From Limnohabitans sp. (GTDB lineage Bacteria; Pseudomonadota; Gammaproteobacteria; Burkholderiales; Burkholderiaceae_C), in assembly GCA_030158125.1 (NCBI GenBank), contig JAOATL010000001.1, positions 64,206 to 99,618 of the forward strand: a DNA stretch of 35,413 nucleotides, given 5' to 3'. Numbering within the stretch: position 1 is the stretch's first letter; each line of letters begins with the position of its first letter. A program made the position numbers and the translations under genes. This document shows positions 1 to 9,458 of the stretch, piece after piece. Below the pieces are notes generated by a model. The model was not told the origin of the DNA, searched no databases, and saw only the letters and a list, made by a program, of their open reading frames with translations.

Positions 1-190
1 ATACGGCTTTGGTATTCGATGTTGAACTGCTGGCGGTTCAATAAATTGCGAACAGGCAATATTTCACCCTGCGAAATTTTGTCCGGTTTTTTCGAATTTC
101 TCTCATATCAGTGCGGCGTCAGACGTCACTTTTAAGATCTAATAACGGCTTGCACAAATTACAGCTGCACCACCCATCACAAGGACGCAA

Positions 191-2431
191 ATGGCTAACC
201 AACAATCCAAAATCATTTACACATTGACCGATGAAGCACCGTTGCTGGCAACAGCTGCTTTTTTGCCCGTCATTCGCACGTTTGCATCACCCGCCGGCAT
301 TGAAATTGAAGCCAGCGATATTTCGGTGGCTGCACGTATCTTGGGTGAGTTTTCCGACATGTTGCCAGAAGCTCAGCGCATTCCCAACAACTTGGCGGCG
401 CTTGGCAAATTGACGCTCAAACCCGAAGCCAACATCATCAAGTTGCCAAACATCAGCGCTTCCGTTGGACAGCTGGTCAATGCCATCAAAGAGTTGCAGT
501 CCAAAGGCTTCGCCTTGCCTGACTACCCTGAGAACCCAAAGAACGACCAAGAAAAAGACATCAAAACCCGCTACACCAAATGCACGGGCTCAGCTGTCAA
601 CCCCGTCTTGCGTGAAGGCAACTCTGACCGCCGTGCACCTCGCGCCGTGAAAGAATTTGCGCGCAAAAACCCACACAGCATGGCTGAATGGAGCCAAGCA
701 TCCCGCTCGCACGTGTCGCACATGCACCATGGCGATTTTTACCACGGTGAAAAGTCCATGACGTTGGACAAAGCCCGTGACGTGAAGATGGAGTTGCTGA
801 CCAAGAGCGGCAAAGCCATTGTGCTCAAAGCCAAAGTCTCGTTGCTTGACCGTGAAGTGATTGACAGCATGTTCATGAGCAAGAAAGCACTAGAAGCTTT
901 CTACGAAAAAGAAATCGAAGACGCACACAAAACTGGTGTGATGTTCTCATTGCACGTCAAAGCGACCATGATGAAAGTGTCGCACCCCATCGTCTTTGGA
1001 CATTGCGTCAAAATCTTTTACAAAGAAGCGTTTGAAAAGCACAAAGAAGTGCTGTGCGACCAACTGGGCGTGAATGTGAACAACGGCATGGTCGACTTGT
1101 ACAACAAGATTGCCACCTTGCCAGAATCCAAGCGTGAAGAAATCATGCGTGACTTGCACGCCTGCCACGAACACCGCCCAGAGTTGGCCATGGTCGACTC
1201 TGCCAAGGGCATCACCAATTTCCATTCCCCCAACGACGTGATCGTTGACGCATCCATGCCCGCCATGATTCGCAATGGCGGCAAAATGTGGGGTGCCGAT
1301 GGCCGTTTGAAAGATGTGAAGGCGGTCATGCCTGAGTCAACTTTTGCGCGCATTTACCAAGAAATGATCAACTTCTGTAAGTGGCATGGCGCATTTGATC
1401 CCAAAACCATGGGCACAGTGCCTAACGTCGGTCTGATGGCGCAACAAGCCGAAGAATACGGCTCGCACGACAAAACCTTTGAAATCACAGAAGACGGCGT
1501 GGCCAACATCACAGATCTCGAAACGGGTGAAGTATTGCTTAGCCAAAACGTTGAAGCTGGCGATATCTGGCGCATGTGTCAGGTCAAAGATGCGGCCATT
1601 CGTGATTGGGTTAAATTGGCCGTCAACCGTGCCCGTAATTCAGGCATGCCCACTGTTTTCTGGTTGGACGCTTACCGTCCCCACGAAGCCCAACTGATCC
1701 GCAAAGTGAAGATGTATTTGCACGAGCACGACACCAATGGTTTGGACATCCAAATCATGAGTCAAGTGCGCGCCATGCGTTACACCCTCGAGCGCGTCGT
1801 TCGCGGCTTAGACACCATCAGTGCCACTGGCAACATCCTGCGTGACTACCTGACCGACTTGTTCCCAATCATGGAATTGGGCACCAGCGCCAAAATGCTG
1901 TCCATCGTGCCCTTGATGGCGGGTGGTGGCATGTACGAAACTGGTGCCGGTGGTTCAGCGCCAAAGCACGTCAAGCAACTGGTTGAAGAAAATCACTTGC
2001 GCTGGGATTCTTTGGGCGAGTTCTTGGCATTGGCGGTTTCGCTGGAAGACTTAGGCATCAAGACTGGCAATGAAAAAGCCAAATTGTTGGCCAAAACCTT
2101 GGATTCAGCCACCGGTTCATTGCTTGCCAATAACAAAAACCCTTCCACCAAAACAGGTGAGCTTGACAATCGCGGTAGCCAGTTCTACCTGGCGATGTAC
2201 TGGGCCCAAGAACTTGCCGCCCAAACAGCAGACAAGGATTTGCAGACCAAGTTCGCGCCTCTTGCCAAAGCACTCACCGAAAACGAGAAGAAAATCGTTG
2301 ACGAGTTGAAGGCGGTTCAAGGCAAGCCCGTTGAAATTGGTGGTTACTACAAACCATCGCTTGAATTGCTTGAAAAAGTGATGTGCCCAAGCACCACATT
2401 CAATACCATCATCCAATCGGCCAAAGCCTAA
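191..2431 (+). CDS. icd: Monomeric NADP-dependent isocitrate dehydrogenase
   Basis: Oxidatively decarboxylates isocitrate to 2-oxoglutarate with NADP in the TCA cycle, in the cytoplasm. The 746-residue product has the length and character of the monomeric (Azotobacter/Corynebacterium) IDH family, not the ~420-residue dimeric type. The N-terminal start [17 protein letters not shown], the [19 protein letters not shown] stretch and the later [19 protein letters not shown] stretch are typical of that family. The ATG at 191 follows an AAGGA ribosome-binding site at 180-184. The gene stands alone: upstream is the window edge and downstream are two stem-loops. An inverted repeat (TTGAAC/GTTCAA, 22-41) lies in the upstream region, but its role is unknown. 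The family assignment is secure. Confidence 0.97.
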   Translation: MANQQSKIIYTLTDEAPLLATAAFLPVIRTFASPAGIEIEASDISVAARILGEFSDMLPEAQRIPNNLAALGKLTLKPEANIIKLPNISASVGQLVNAIKELQSKGFALPDYPENPKNDQEKDIKTRYTKCTGSAVNPVLREGNSDRRAPRAVKEFARKNPHSMAEWSQASRSHVSHMHHGDFYHGEKSMTLDKARDVKMELLTKSGKAIVLKAKVSLLDREVIDSMFMSKKALEAFYEKEIEDAHKTGVMFSLHVKATMMKVSHPIVFGHCVKIFYKEAFEKHKEVLCDQLGVNVNNGMVDLYNKIATLPESKREEIMRDLHACHEHRPELAMVDSAKGITNFHSPNDVIVDASMPAMIRNGGKMWGADGRLKDVKAVMPESTFARIYQEMINFCKWHGAFDPKTMGTVPNVGLMAQQAEEYGSHDKTFEITEDGVANITDLETGEVLLSQNVEAGDIWRMCQVKDAAIRDWVKLAVNRARNSGMPTVFWLDAYRPHEAQLIRKVKMYLHEHDTNGLDIQIMSQVRAMRYTLERVVRGLDTISATGNILRDYLTDLFPIMELGTSAKMLSIVPLMAGGGMYETGAGGSAPKHVKQLVEENHLRWDSLGEFLALAVSLEDLGIKTGNEKAKLLAKTLDSATGSLLANNKNPSTKTGELDNRGSQFYLAMYWAQELAAQTADKDLQTKFAPLAKALTENEKKIVDELKAVQGKPVEIGGYYKPSLELLEKVMCPSTTFNTIIQSAKA

Positions 2432-2446
2432 GTGTTGACGATGTGA

Positions 2447-2480
2447 GTCATGACAGCCTATTGACAGGCTGTCCCATGAC
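2447..2480 (+). other. Stem-loop in icd 3' untranslated region
   Basis: Arms 2447-2459 and 2466-2480 pair over 13 bp with a two-base CC bulge and a six-base loop. No T tract follows, so it is not itself an intrinsic terminator. It sits between the icd stop codon and the terminator at 2488-2519 and could protect the transcript from 3' exonucleases. That role is inferred. Confidence 0.5.
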
Positions 2481-2487
2481 CTCCTTC

Positions 2488-2519
2488 AAAAAGCCGCTTT
2501 TTAAAAGCGGCTTTTTTTT
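2488..2519 (+). terminator. Rho-independent terminator of icd
   Basis: A strong hairpin with arms AAAAAGCCGC and GCGGCTTTTT and a short T/A loop is followed by a run of eight T. It lies about 57 bp behind the icd stop codon. The A run on its left side means it may also stop transcripts arriving on the minus strand from the gene at 2537-2926. Confidence 0.9.
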
Positions 2520-2536
2520 CGATCACAAGTGCACCT

Positions 2537-2926
2537 TTATTCAAAAAGGTCCGTCTGACTCACGTTTGCTTGTTTGATCTTCGGCTTAGCAACTGGTTTG
2601 ACAACTTGAGCCCCCCCTTTGGGGTCCTTGATGGGAGACAACTCCAAAAGCGCAGGCACCGAAGAAGCCTTTGGCTGCTTCAGGGTTGCCGGTGACGCTG
2701 CAGGTCGGGTCATTTCGACGGGCCATCTCTTCAGGCGCTTTAACTCCCCCCTGTTCATGCACCGGTAAACAGCCAAAAGCCCTTGCGTCAATTCATCCTC
2801 CAGCAAAACATAGGCTTTTCCCAGCCATTCAATCTCTCGCCCTTTGATGGCCAAAGCCCCATTCAAAGAGGCCTTCATGTCTGTTCTTGAATATGCTGTG
2901 ATGGCGCGCAATATAACTTTGTTCAT
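2537..2926 (-). CDS. Small unknown protein with C-terminal clamp-binding-like motif
   Basis: I do not recognise the family of this 129-residue protein. Residues 1-72 look folded, with a basic segment GELKRLKRWP at about 60-69. Residues 73-129 are rich in Pro, Ala, Lys and Ser and probably disordered. The protein ends in SQTDLFE, and the pentapeptide QTDLF matches the QxDLF / QL(S/D)LF pattern by which bacterial polymerases and repair proteins dock on the DNA sliding clamp. The codons for this end were checked directly on the minus strand. The ATG at 2926 has no strong Shine-Dalgarno; an internal ATG at 2878 is an alternative. It lies 102 bp downstream of the TauE-like gene on the same strand and could be transcribed with it. 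No function is assigned. Confidence 0.7.
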   Translation of the reverse strand: MNKVILRAITAYSRTDMKASLNGALAIKGREIEWLGKAYVLLEDELTQGLLAVYRCMNRGELKRLKRWPVEMTRPAASPATLKQPKASSVPALLELSPIKDPKGGAQVVKPVAKPKIKQANVSQTDLFE

Positions 2927-3028
2927 GCGTAAGTCTAGTTGTTAAACGGCAGGTTGAGTAACATTATGCCAAACAACATGCGGTTGAACATCTTCTAGAA
3001 GCCTAACAATATGTTACATAACGGGCAC

Positions 3029-3772
3029 TTAGATGTGTACAGCATCCCAAATCAACTTCAATGACAGCAAAAATAGGCCGACTTGGACGCATTTGAAAAA
3101 CCACGCATCAGCGATCCGTCGCGTGAGGTAGGCACCCAGAAACGTACCCAGCAAGGCATATGGCACCAAGACGGCAATCTGCCAAAATTCAGCTTCACCG
3201 TAGGGGCTGAGGTTTTGGTAAGGTCCGACTTTGGCCAAATTGATGATGGCAAACAAGATGGTGGCGGTGCCCGCAAATTCTGCTTTGACCAACTTTTGGG
3301 GCAACACAAACACTTGAAAAGGCGGCCCGCCAGCGTGAGCAATGAAGCTGGTGAAACCTGCCACCCCACCCCAAAATACGCCCTTGGGAACCGACGCCGC
3401 AACTGGTTTTTCTGCCTGCCCGCGCTTAAACCATGTTTGCAAACAAAAGCTAACGCCCACCAAACCAATGAGGAATTTGATGGTGTGCTCGGAAATCAAA
3501 GCCGCAGTGAGCCACCCAAGCATGACACCCGCAACCCCGGCAGGCACTAAGATTTTCAAATTCACTAGGCTGTATTGCTTGCGATACAACCAAACGCCAA
3601 CCGCATCCGATATAACAAAGAGAGGCAGCAAAAGCACGGCGGCTTTCACCGGCGACATGACCAAAGACAACACTGGCACAGACATCATGCCCACCAGTGG
3701 CAATCCCCCTTTGGACATGCCAATGAGCAATGCGGCAACACTGGCCAACACCCAATACTGATTCAATTCCAT
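3029..3772 (-). CDS. TauE/SafE family sulfite/anion exporter-like permease
   Basis: An inner-membrane protein of 247 residues with about eight hydrophobic segments and the TauE/SafE (DUF81) layout. This includes an early glycine-rich helix (LLIGMSKGGLPLVGM) and a second-half motif around FIAHAGGPP. Members export or import small organosulfur or carboxylate anions; the substrate here cannot be read from sequence. The ATG at 3772 is preferred because AAGGGA lies four bases before it. A longer reading from TTG at 3793 adds seven residues and would run into the spacer after the MFS gene. It follows the MFS gene at 3803-5008 by 30 bp on the same strand, so the two probably form an operon. Confidence 0.9.
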   Translation of the reverse strand: MELNQYWVLASVAALLIGMSKGGLPLVGMMSVPVLSLVMSPVKAAVLLLPLFVISDAVGVWLYRKQYSLVNLKILVPAGVAGVMLGWLTAALISEHTIKFLIGLVGVSFCLQTWFKRGQAEKPVAASVPKGVFWGGVAGFTSFIAHAGGPPFQVFVLPQKLVKAEFAGTATILFAIINLAKVGPYQNLSPYGEAEFWQIAVLVPYALLGTFLGAYLTRRIADAWFFKCVQVGLFLLSLKLIWDAVHI

Positions 3773-3802
3773 GTTGTCCCTTAGCGGCCGCAAGCTAGCG
3801 GC

Positions 3803-5008
3803 TCAATATGACTGTTGTGGGTATTTCAAAATGCGCCAGCAACTGAAGGTGGCAAAAGAAGCAATGCCCAGGGTGATCCAAATGACCCAATGGTATTGCC
3901 CCGTGATGTCAAACACCTTGCCGGCAAGAACCGGACCCAACAGGTTGCCTAAGGCAGCCCCCGTGTAAAGCGTCCCAATGATGGCCGCAACTGCTCGCCC
4001 GCCAAACAGATCCATGCAAATGGCAGGCAACAGTGACACGATGCTGCCATAACTCAAGCCAAACCAAAGTGCAAACACCGCAAAAGTCCAGCGGTCTTGG
4101 GCGCCAGCCCAAACAAGGTAGGACATGCCCATGAGACATTGCATCAGCATGAGGGTCTTGACGCGGCCTATTTTGTCCGCCAACCAACCGATGGCAAAGC
4201 GCCCCACCAAACTGCCGACTCCAATCAACCCTACCAAGCCGACAGCTTGTGCTTCAGGCACGCCCGCGTCGCGAGCAGCAGCCGAAATGTGAGCAAAGGG
4301 AATGAACATGACGGGTGCACCAAAAAGCGTCCCCAAGTACAACCAACGGAATGATGGAGTTTTCAAGGCCTGGCCTAGCGACAAACCCGCCAACACAGAA
4401 TGTCCGCCCGAGCCAGAAGGTGGTGCTCTTTCCAAAAGGAAAGACGCCAACAAGCCAATGAAAGCCACCCCTAAAGACAAAGTTTGGAGGGCATCTCGCC
4501 ATGTCATTTCTGTCAGCAAATAGCTGACCACCACAGGCAGTACAAGCGTGCCAGCACCAACCCCAGAACTGGCAATACCCGATGCCAGACCACGTTGGTG
4601 TGTAAACCAGGGCTGAACTGAAGCGATAGAAGGCGTGTACACCAGTGCAATGCCCAAACCCACCAGCAGGCCATAGCTGAGATAAAGGCCAACAATTGAT
4701 TGCGCTTGGCTGGTCAGGTAAAGGCCAATCGCAATGACGGCCATGCCCAACATGCAAACCATGCGAGGGCCCCAGCGATCGGCCAACATACCGCCAAATG
4801 CGCCCATCACAAAGTACACCAACCCACACAGACCAAATATCCAAGACACATCCGCCCGCTGGGCATCGAACTCGTTGGCGAAGTTTTCAAAAAATGCGGC
4901 GAATGAATAGGAAACACCAAAAATAATGGCCAGGCAAACAAATGTTGCCCACACCACGACCCAGGCTTTGCGCGATGCCGGCATAGAGCTCTTTGAGCGC
5001 GTAGTCAT
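3803..5008 (-). CDS. MFS transporter, monocarboxylate/OFA-like
   Basis: A 401-residue inner-membrane carrier with 12 predicted helices in two halves. The loop motif GGMLADRWGPRM between helices 2 and 3 and its counterpart GWLADKIGRVKT in the second half are classic major facilitator signatures. The early FFENFANEFDAQRADVSW region and the VQPWFTHQRGLASGIA stretch resemble monocarboxylate and oxalate/formate antiporter-like members, so a small organic acid substrate is likely but unproven. The ATG at 5008 has a GGAAGG ribosome-binding site. It is divergent from the aminotransferase at 5207 across a 198-bp spacer that must hold both promoters, and is followed by the TauE-like permease. Confidence 0.9.
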   Translation of the reverse strand: MTTRSKSSMPASRKAWVVVWATFVCLAIIFGVSYSFAAFFENFANEFDAQRADVSWIFGLCGLVYFVMGAFGGMLADRWGPRMVCMLGMAVIAIGLYLTSQAQSIVGLYLSYGLLVGLGIALVYTPSIASVQPWFTHQRGLASGIASSGVGAGTLVLPVVVSYLLTEMTWRDALQTLSLGVAFIGLLASFLLERAPPSGSGGHSVLAGLSLGQALKTPSFRWLYLGTLFGAPVMFIPFAHISAAARDAGVPEAQAVGLVGLIGVGSLVGRFAIGWLADKIGRVKTLMLMQCLMGMSYLVWAGAQDRWTFAVFALWFGLSYGSIVSLLPAICMDLFGGRAVAAIIGTLYTGAALGNLLGPVLAGKVFDITGQYHWVIWITLGIASFATFSCWRILKYPQQSY

Positions 5009-5206
5009 GCAAACCTTCCATGCGAATTTGAACTTGGCCGCAAGTTTAGTATTTTTCTAGACCTGCGCCCTGTTTGATCTTATCGTTCACATTCACCGCC
5101 GCTGTTCGCGAACATGACTCAGAAAAAGGCTACCATGAGAACACCTGGTCAGCGCCCTGGCCGTCGACCTCACTTCTTTTGAAGTCTTGAAAAGAAAGTA
5201 CTGCAC

Positions 5207-6409
5207 ATGAGCTCCTCCATTACCCCTCGTTTGCCTGGCATTCGCTTTGTTCACTCGCCAGGTCCGACGCGTGTGCCCGATGAAGTCATGCATGCCATGC
5301 AGCGCCCCATGACAGATTTGGCCGATCCGCGAGTGGCCGCGCTCATTGCGGCATGTGAAAAAGGCATGAAAGAGTTGCTCAAGTCTCCCCAATCTGATGT
5401 GTACTTTTATGCCAGCAATGGTCACGGTGTTTGGGAAGCCGTGGCGGCCAATTTAGGCTCCGACCAACACAGCCTGCTGATTGCGGGCTCTGGTCATTTT
5501 TCTGATCAATGGGCCATTCAAACTGAAGGCCTAGGCCTGTCTGTGATCCGCACAGCGCATCAGCAGGGCCAGCGCATTGATGTAGCGGCCATTGAAGCGG
5601 CATTGCGAGCAGACACGGCACACCGCATCGCAGCGGTGATGGCGGTGCACACCGACACAGCCAGCGGCATGACCAGTGACTTAGCAGCCATACGACAAGC
5701 CATCGACCGCACAGGCCATCCCGCACTTTATGTGGTCGATGTGGTGGCCTCCTTGGCTGCCGCGCCCTTTGACATGGATGCTTTGGGTGTCGATGTGTGT
5801 TTAGGCAGTTCGCAAAAAGGACTCATGATGCCGCCCGGTTTGGGGTTTGTAGCGGCCAACGCCAAAGCTTTTGCTTGGTCAAACCAACACGCAAAACCTC
5901 GCTTTTATTGGAGCTGGCAGGAGCGGCGCACAGACAACCAATCTGCCAAGTTTTGTGGCACACCCCCCCTCGCCCATTTGGCAGGGCTTGAGGTGTCCCT
6001 GAGCTTGCTGAAAGCCGAAGGCTTGGACGCGGTATTTGCCAGACACCAACGCTTGGGTGGCGCTGTGCAGGCGGCCGTGCGCTGCTGGGCAACTGCAGGC
6101 GCCGTCAAACTGCATTGCCAAGACCCAGAGGGGTTTTCTTCCTCGGTCACAGCCGTTGAAGTTGCCAAAGACATTGACCCAGAGGCGCTGCGTGTTGTTG
6201 CGCGCGAAAAGTTTCAAGTGGCCATGGCGGGTGGACTGGGACCGTTGGCAGGTCGTGTCTTTCGCATTGGCCATTTGGGCGACATGAACGAACCCATGAT
6301 TCTGGGCGCTCTGGCGGGCATTGAGGCCGCCATGACCGTGCAAAAAGTGCCTTACGGTCCCAATGGCTTGGCGGCAGCCATTGCCTATTTGGCGCAGCAC
6401 ACACCTTGA
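5207..6409 (+). CDS. Class V aminotransferase, alanine/serine-glyoxylate type
   Basis: A PLP-dependent aminotransferase of 400 residues, the usual length for the alanine-glyoxylate / serine-glyoxylate group. Visible marks are the N-terminal FVHSPGPTRVP (substrate loop), ASNGHGVWEA at 69-79 (the phosphate-binding region), the PLP aspartate in VVDVVAS (Asp178), the Schiff-base lysine in GSSQKGLM (Lys204), and the late GLGPLAGRVFRIGHLGDM segment with the carboxylate-binding Arg. It probably moves an amino group from alanine or serine to glyoxylate. The exact donor is not readable, and 2-aminoethylphosphonate aminotransferases share this fold. The gene is transcribed alone and ends 23 bp from the convergent MFS gene. 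Confidence 0.93.
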   Translation: MSSSITPRLPGIRFVHSPGPTRVPDEVMHAMQRPMTDLADPRVAALIAACEKGMKELLKSPQSDVYFYASNGHGVWEAVAANLGSDQHSLLIAGSGHFSDQWAIQTEGLGLSVIRTAHQQGQRIDVAAIEAALRADTAHRIAAVMAVHTDTASGMTSDLAAIRQAIDRTGHPALYVVDVVASLAAAPFDMDALGVDVCLGSSQKGLMMPPGLGFVAANAKAFAWSNQHAKPRFYWSWQERRTDNQSAKFCGTPPLAHLAGLEVSLSLLKAEGLDAVFARHQRLGGAVQAAVRCWATAGAVKLHCQDPEGFSSSVTAVEVAKDIDPEALRVVAREKFQVAMAGGLGPLAGRVFRIGHLGDMNEPMILGALAGIEAAMTVQKVPYGPNGLAAAIAYLAQHTP

Positions 6410-6432
6410 CGAGCCCCATGCCGCATTGCGTT

Positions 6433-7692
6433 TTAAGACACGTGATGCGGTATGTGAAGCGACTCGTAAAGTGGCAGTATTTCCTGACGAATGCGTTTGA
6501 AATAATAGGCATAGGCACAAGCAGCAATGAGCGCCACAATGCCAAACAAGGCCAGTGCAAATTGACTGCCCATCCAGTCGGCCAGCCAACCCGAGCACAA
6601 TGAGCCCACTGGGGACATGCCCAAAAATGACATGACATAAAGCGCCGCCACACGGCCACGCAACTCATCTGGCACGATGCTTTGCAGCACGGTATTGGTG
6701 GATGCGGCTGTCAGCATCATGCACATTGCAGAGATAAACAACATTGGCAATGCCAGCCACAAACTGGGCGCAAAAGAAAATGCGATCAAGGTGATGCTGG
6801 CCACACCAGCGCTCCATCCGATGACCTTGAACAAGCCACGAATGTTGGTGCGAGAGGCCAAATAAAGCATGCCACAGACAGCCCCCAATCCGGCAGAGCT
6901 GTAAAGTAAACCCAAGGTGCGAGAATCGCCATGAAAACGCTGGCTTGCAAACCAAGGCATCAGGGAGCCATAGGATTGCAAGCAAAAACTGCTGATGGCC
7001 AATAACACCAAGGCACAGCGACTCGGGAAAAATCCGTAGGCATAGTAAACTCCCACCATCAACTGCTTGACGATGCCAGCCTGGCTTTTGCGCGGCACAT
7101 GTTTGGCGATGTGCGTTGCCTTCAAGGCAAACAGAACGGCCAAACGCAAGGTGCAATTGGTGGCAAAACTCCACACCTCGCCAAAAGCAGCCGTGACCAG
7201 CCCACCCAGCATCGGGCCAATGAAGCGTGCACCATTCATGACCGTAGAGTTCAGCGCGATGGCATTGGTCAAGACCTGCCGGTCAGGCAATAATTTGGAA
7301 ATTAAGGCTTGCCGGGCAGGCGCATCAAAAGCATTGCCCAAACCCAGAACCGCATTGCCTGCTACCACATGCCACGCCTCTATGTGCCCACTGAGCATCA
7401 AAGCCAGCATCACCAGAGACTGCATCATGGCCAATGCATTGGTGGCAAACAAGACACGGCGCACATCCAAACGGTCAATGAGCACACCGGCAAATGGGGT
7501 GATCACCAACATGGGAATTTGCAAACTGAAGGCCGATAAACCGAGCATCAAGGTAGAGTCGGACAAACGGTAGACCAACCAGCTGGTGGCAATCAATTGA
7601 ACCCAGTTGCCGATTTGAGAGGTGCCCTGCCCCACAATGAACAAGCGAAAATTCCGGTGCTGAAGGGCACGCAGACTGTTCGGCAGTTTCAT
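6433..7692 (-). CDS. MFS transporter, EntS/MFS_3-like exporter
   Basis: A 419-residue inner-membrane protein with about 12 helices. The opening LRALQHRNFRLFIVGQGTSQIGNWVQ and the GVLIDRLDVRRVL loop after helix 2 are characteristic of the MFS_3 branch, whose best-known member exports enterobactin. NAFDAPARQALISKLLP after helix 4 is another typical element of this branch. The natural substrate is unknown; small-molecule efflux is the family expectation. The ATG at 7692 is preceded by GAGGAT at suitable spacing. It is convergent with the aminotransferase and divergent from the RidA-like gene. Confidence 0.9.
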   Translation of the reverse strand: MKLPNSLRALQHRNFRLFIVGQGTSQIGNWVQLIATSWLVYRLSDSTLMLGLSAFSLQIPMLVITPFAGVLIDRLDVRRVLFATNALAMMQSLVMLALMLSGHIEAWHVVAGNAVLGLGNAFDAPARQALISKLLPDRQVLTNAIALNSTVMNGARFIGPMLGGLVTAAFGEVWSFATNCTLRLAVLFALKATHIAKHVPRKSQAGIVKQLMVGVYYAYGFFPSRCALVLLAISSFCLQSYGSLMPWFASQRFHGDSRTLGLLYSSAGLGAVCGMLYLASRTNIRGLFKVIGWSAGVASITLIAFSFAPSLWLALPMLFISAMCMMLTAASTNTVLQSIVPDELRGRVAALYVMSFLGMSPVGSLCSGWLADWMGSQFALALFGIVALIAACAYAYYFKRIRQEILPLYESLHIPHHVS

Positions 7693-7796
7693 GGGTTGGT
7701 ATCCTCAGCAAGAGTCAGATTTGAAAACTCATTTTAGTGTCGCACGCAATGGCAAAATGCGTCATATTCCAAAACCTCACACATGAGCATATTCAC

Positions 7797-8141
7797 ATGA
7801 TTCAAAGATTTGATGTTGGCACGCGATTGTCCGAAATGGCCATACACAATGGCGTGGTGTATTTAGCGGGCCAGATTCCAGAAGACCCCAACTTGGGCAT
7901 CGAAGGCCAAACTCAACAAGTTTTGAATGCTATTGACAAATTGTTAGCGCGCGCAGGCACAGACAAAAGCAAACTGCTGATGGTCCAAATTTTCTTGGTG
8001 GACTTGAAAGACTTTGAGGGCATGAACAACGTTTGGGATGCGTGGGTGGTACCTGACCACACCCCCCCCAGGGCCACCGTGCAAGCCAACCTGGCTTCTC
8101 CCAAATGGCGCTTGGAAGTGGTGGCCACTGCTGCCATTTAA
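7797..8141 (+). CDS. RidA/YjgF family protein
   Basis: Encodes 114 residues of the RidA (YjgF/YER057c/UK114) family, homotrimeric proteins that hydrolyse reactive enamine/imine intermediates released by PLP enzymes. VVYLAGQIPEDP at 20-31, the PRATVQANLA run with Arg92 (the residue that binds the substrate carboxylate in active RidA) and Glu107 in WRLEV are all present, so the active site appears intact. The final segment has WRLE instead of the common LVEI, which points to a RidA subfamily rather than RidA itself. The ATG at 7797 gives a normal family length; an in-frame start at 7737 would add 20 residues that look non-native. Its stop overlaps the convergent MFS gene by 4 bp. Confidence 0.93.
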   Translation: MIQRFDVGTRLSEMAIHNGVVYLAGQIPEDPNLGIEGQTQQVLNAIDKLLARAGTDKSKLLMVQIFLVDLKDFEGMNNVWDAWVVPDHTPPRATVQANLASPKWRLEVVATAAI

Positions 8142-9310
8142 ACGGCAGACTGCTTCATTTGGGATTCATTGGGCAAAAACAAAACAATCAGAGCGCCCAG
8201 TGCGGCTACGCCCGATGCCGCCATCATCAAAGAGGTAAAGCCTGCAGCCTTCACAAACGGGCCCAGGGCATACACAGCCATTGAGCTGATGCCAAACGAG
8301 ATGGCAATCCGCGTGCCACTGACGCGTGAGCGCATGGCATCGTCAATGTAGCGAACCACCATGGTGTCACTGAATGGGATGGCCGCAAAAACCATCACCA
8401 TGTACGCAATGGCAGCCACATACCAAGCCCAGCCCGAAGATTGTGATGCAAAGGCAAAGCTCACAATTTGCAAAAACAAAACACTGAAAAACAAAGGCTT
8501 TACGGGCAACCAGTCGAGCAATCGACCCACCACCAATTGGGCCAACGATGCCACCGCATAAATCAATGCCAACAACATGCCTAAACGCGTGGGATCGGAC
8601 ACCAAGCCATCCAGTCGTTCGGCCAACAATTGCGCATTGCCGTTGGTGGTCATGTTGAACAACAAGCTCGTCGTGGTTGAGGTGGCCACCATGACGGCAA
8701 AGGTGCGCCAAGCCAGATGTTTGGGCAATTGGACCACGTTTGATTTCTTTTTGGACGGCGCAGACGTTTCAGTGGGCGCAGACCATGCAAACAAAAAACC
8801 GCACAAGACGGACACCAAAGCCGGCACCACAAATGCCACGCGCCACCCTTGCCAAGCCACCAACAACCCAGTTGACAATGCAGCCATGGCAATACCCAAG
8901 TTGCCTGCCAAGCCATTGACCCCGATGGTCAGGCCGGGGCGAACAGACTTTTGCACCAACAAAGGAATACCCACCGGATGGTAAATGGCTGAAAAAATGC
9001 CAAGTACGGTTAAAGCGATGGCCATCTGCTCAGGCGTTTGAGTCATGGAAACGGCCATGGCGGACAGGCCCATGCCAAAAAAGAAAACCAACATCATTTG
9101 TCGCCGCCCCCACAGATCACCTAAGCGACCGGCAGGAATGGAGCCCAGGCCAAACATGACGAATGCACCCACGGTATAGGGCATCATGTCTTCCCAACGA
9201 CCGACGCCAAAGTCATTGGCAATGGCGCCCACAGCCGTTGCAAAAATTAATAAAAACAAATGATCGAGCGCGTGGCCCACGTTCAACAGCAAAGATGCAA
9301 TTTTTGGCAT
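8138..9310 (-). CDS. MFS transporter
   Basis: A 390-residue inner-membrane carrier with about 12 helices. The motif SIPAGRLGDLWGRRQM between helices 2 and 3 and AIYHPVGIPLLVQ in helix 4 are MFS hallmarks. The HALDHLFLLIF start and the YHPVG element are reminiscent of the fosmidomycin-resistance-like group, but the substrate remains open. A cytoplasmic linker of about 25 residues (SAPTETSAPSKKKS) separates the halves. It is divergent from the Bug-type binding protein at 9459, with a 148-bp spacer between them, and its 3' end overlaps the RidA-like gene tail to tail. Confidence 0.88.
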   Translation of the reverse strand: MPKIASLLLNVGHALDHLFLLIFATAVGAIANDFGVGRWEDMMPYTVGAFVMFGLGSIPAGRLGDLWGRRQMMLVFFFGMGLSAMAVSMTQTPEQMAIALTVLGIFSAIYHPVGIPLLVQKSVRPGLTIGVNGLAGNLGIAMAALSTGLLVAWQGWRVAFVVPALVSVLCGFLFAWSAPTETSAPSKKKSNVVQLPKHLAWRTFAVMVATSTTTSLLFNMTTNGNAQLLAERLDGLVSDPTRLGMLLALIYAVASLAQLVVGRLLDWLPVKPLFFSVLFLQIVSFAFASQSSGWAWYVAAIAYMVMVFAAIPFSDTMVVRYIDDAMRSRVSGTRIAISFGISSMAVYALGPFVKAAGFTSLMMAASGVAALGALIVLFLPNESQMKQSAV

Positions 9311-9458
9311 GAGGTCTCTTAGATGGTGTCCAAGTTGAATTAAACCGCGATTTGGTGGCGCCTAGGTGACCGGCACACATGCAAGCAAGGGAATATCCTG
9401 TGCATGATTTTGAAAAATTCTCATAGGCTAGCCCTACATTTCAAATTTGGAGTAAGAC

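Noticed and set aside
22..41. Inverted repeat TTGAAC/GTTCAA upstream of icd as a regulator site
   Set aside because: Only six bases per arm and a single copy; too weak to list as an operator without comparison to other genomes.
5879..6598. 239-codon open frame on the minus strand opposite the aminotransferase
   Set aside because: The plus-strand protein has all class V aminotransferase motifs; the minus frame has no recognisable domain and overlaps the MFS gene as well.
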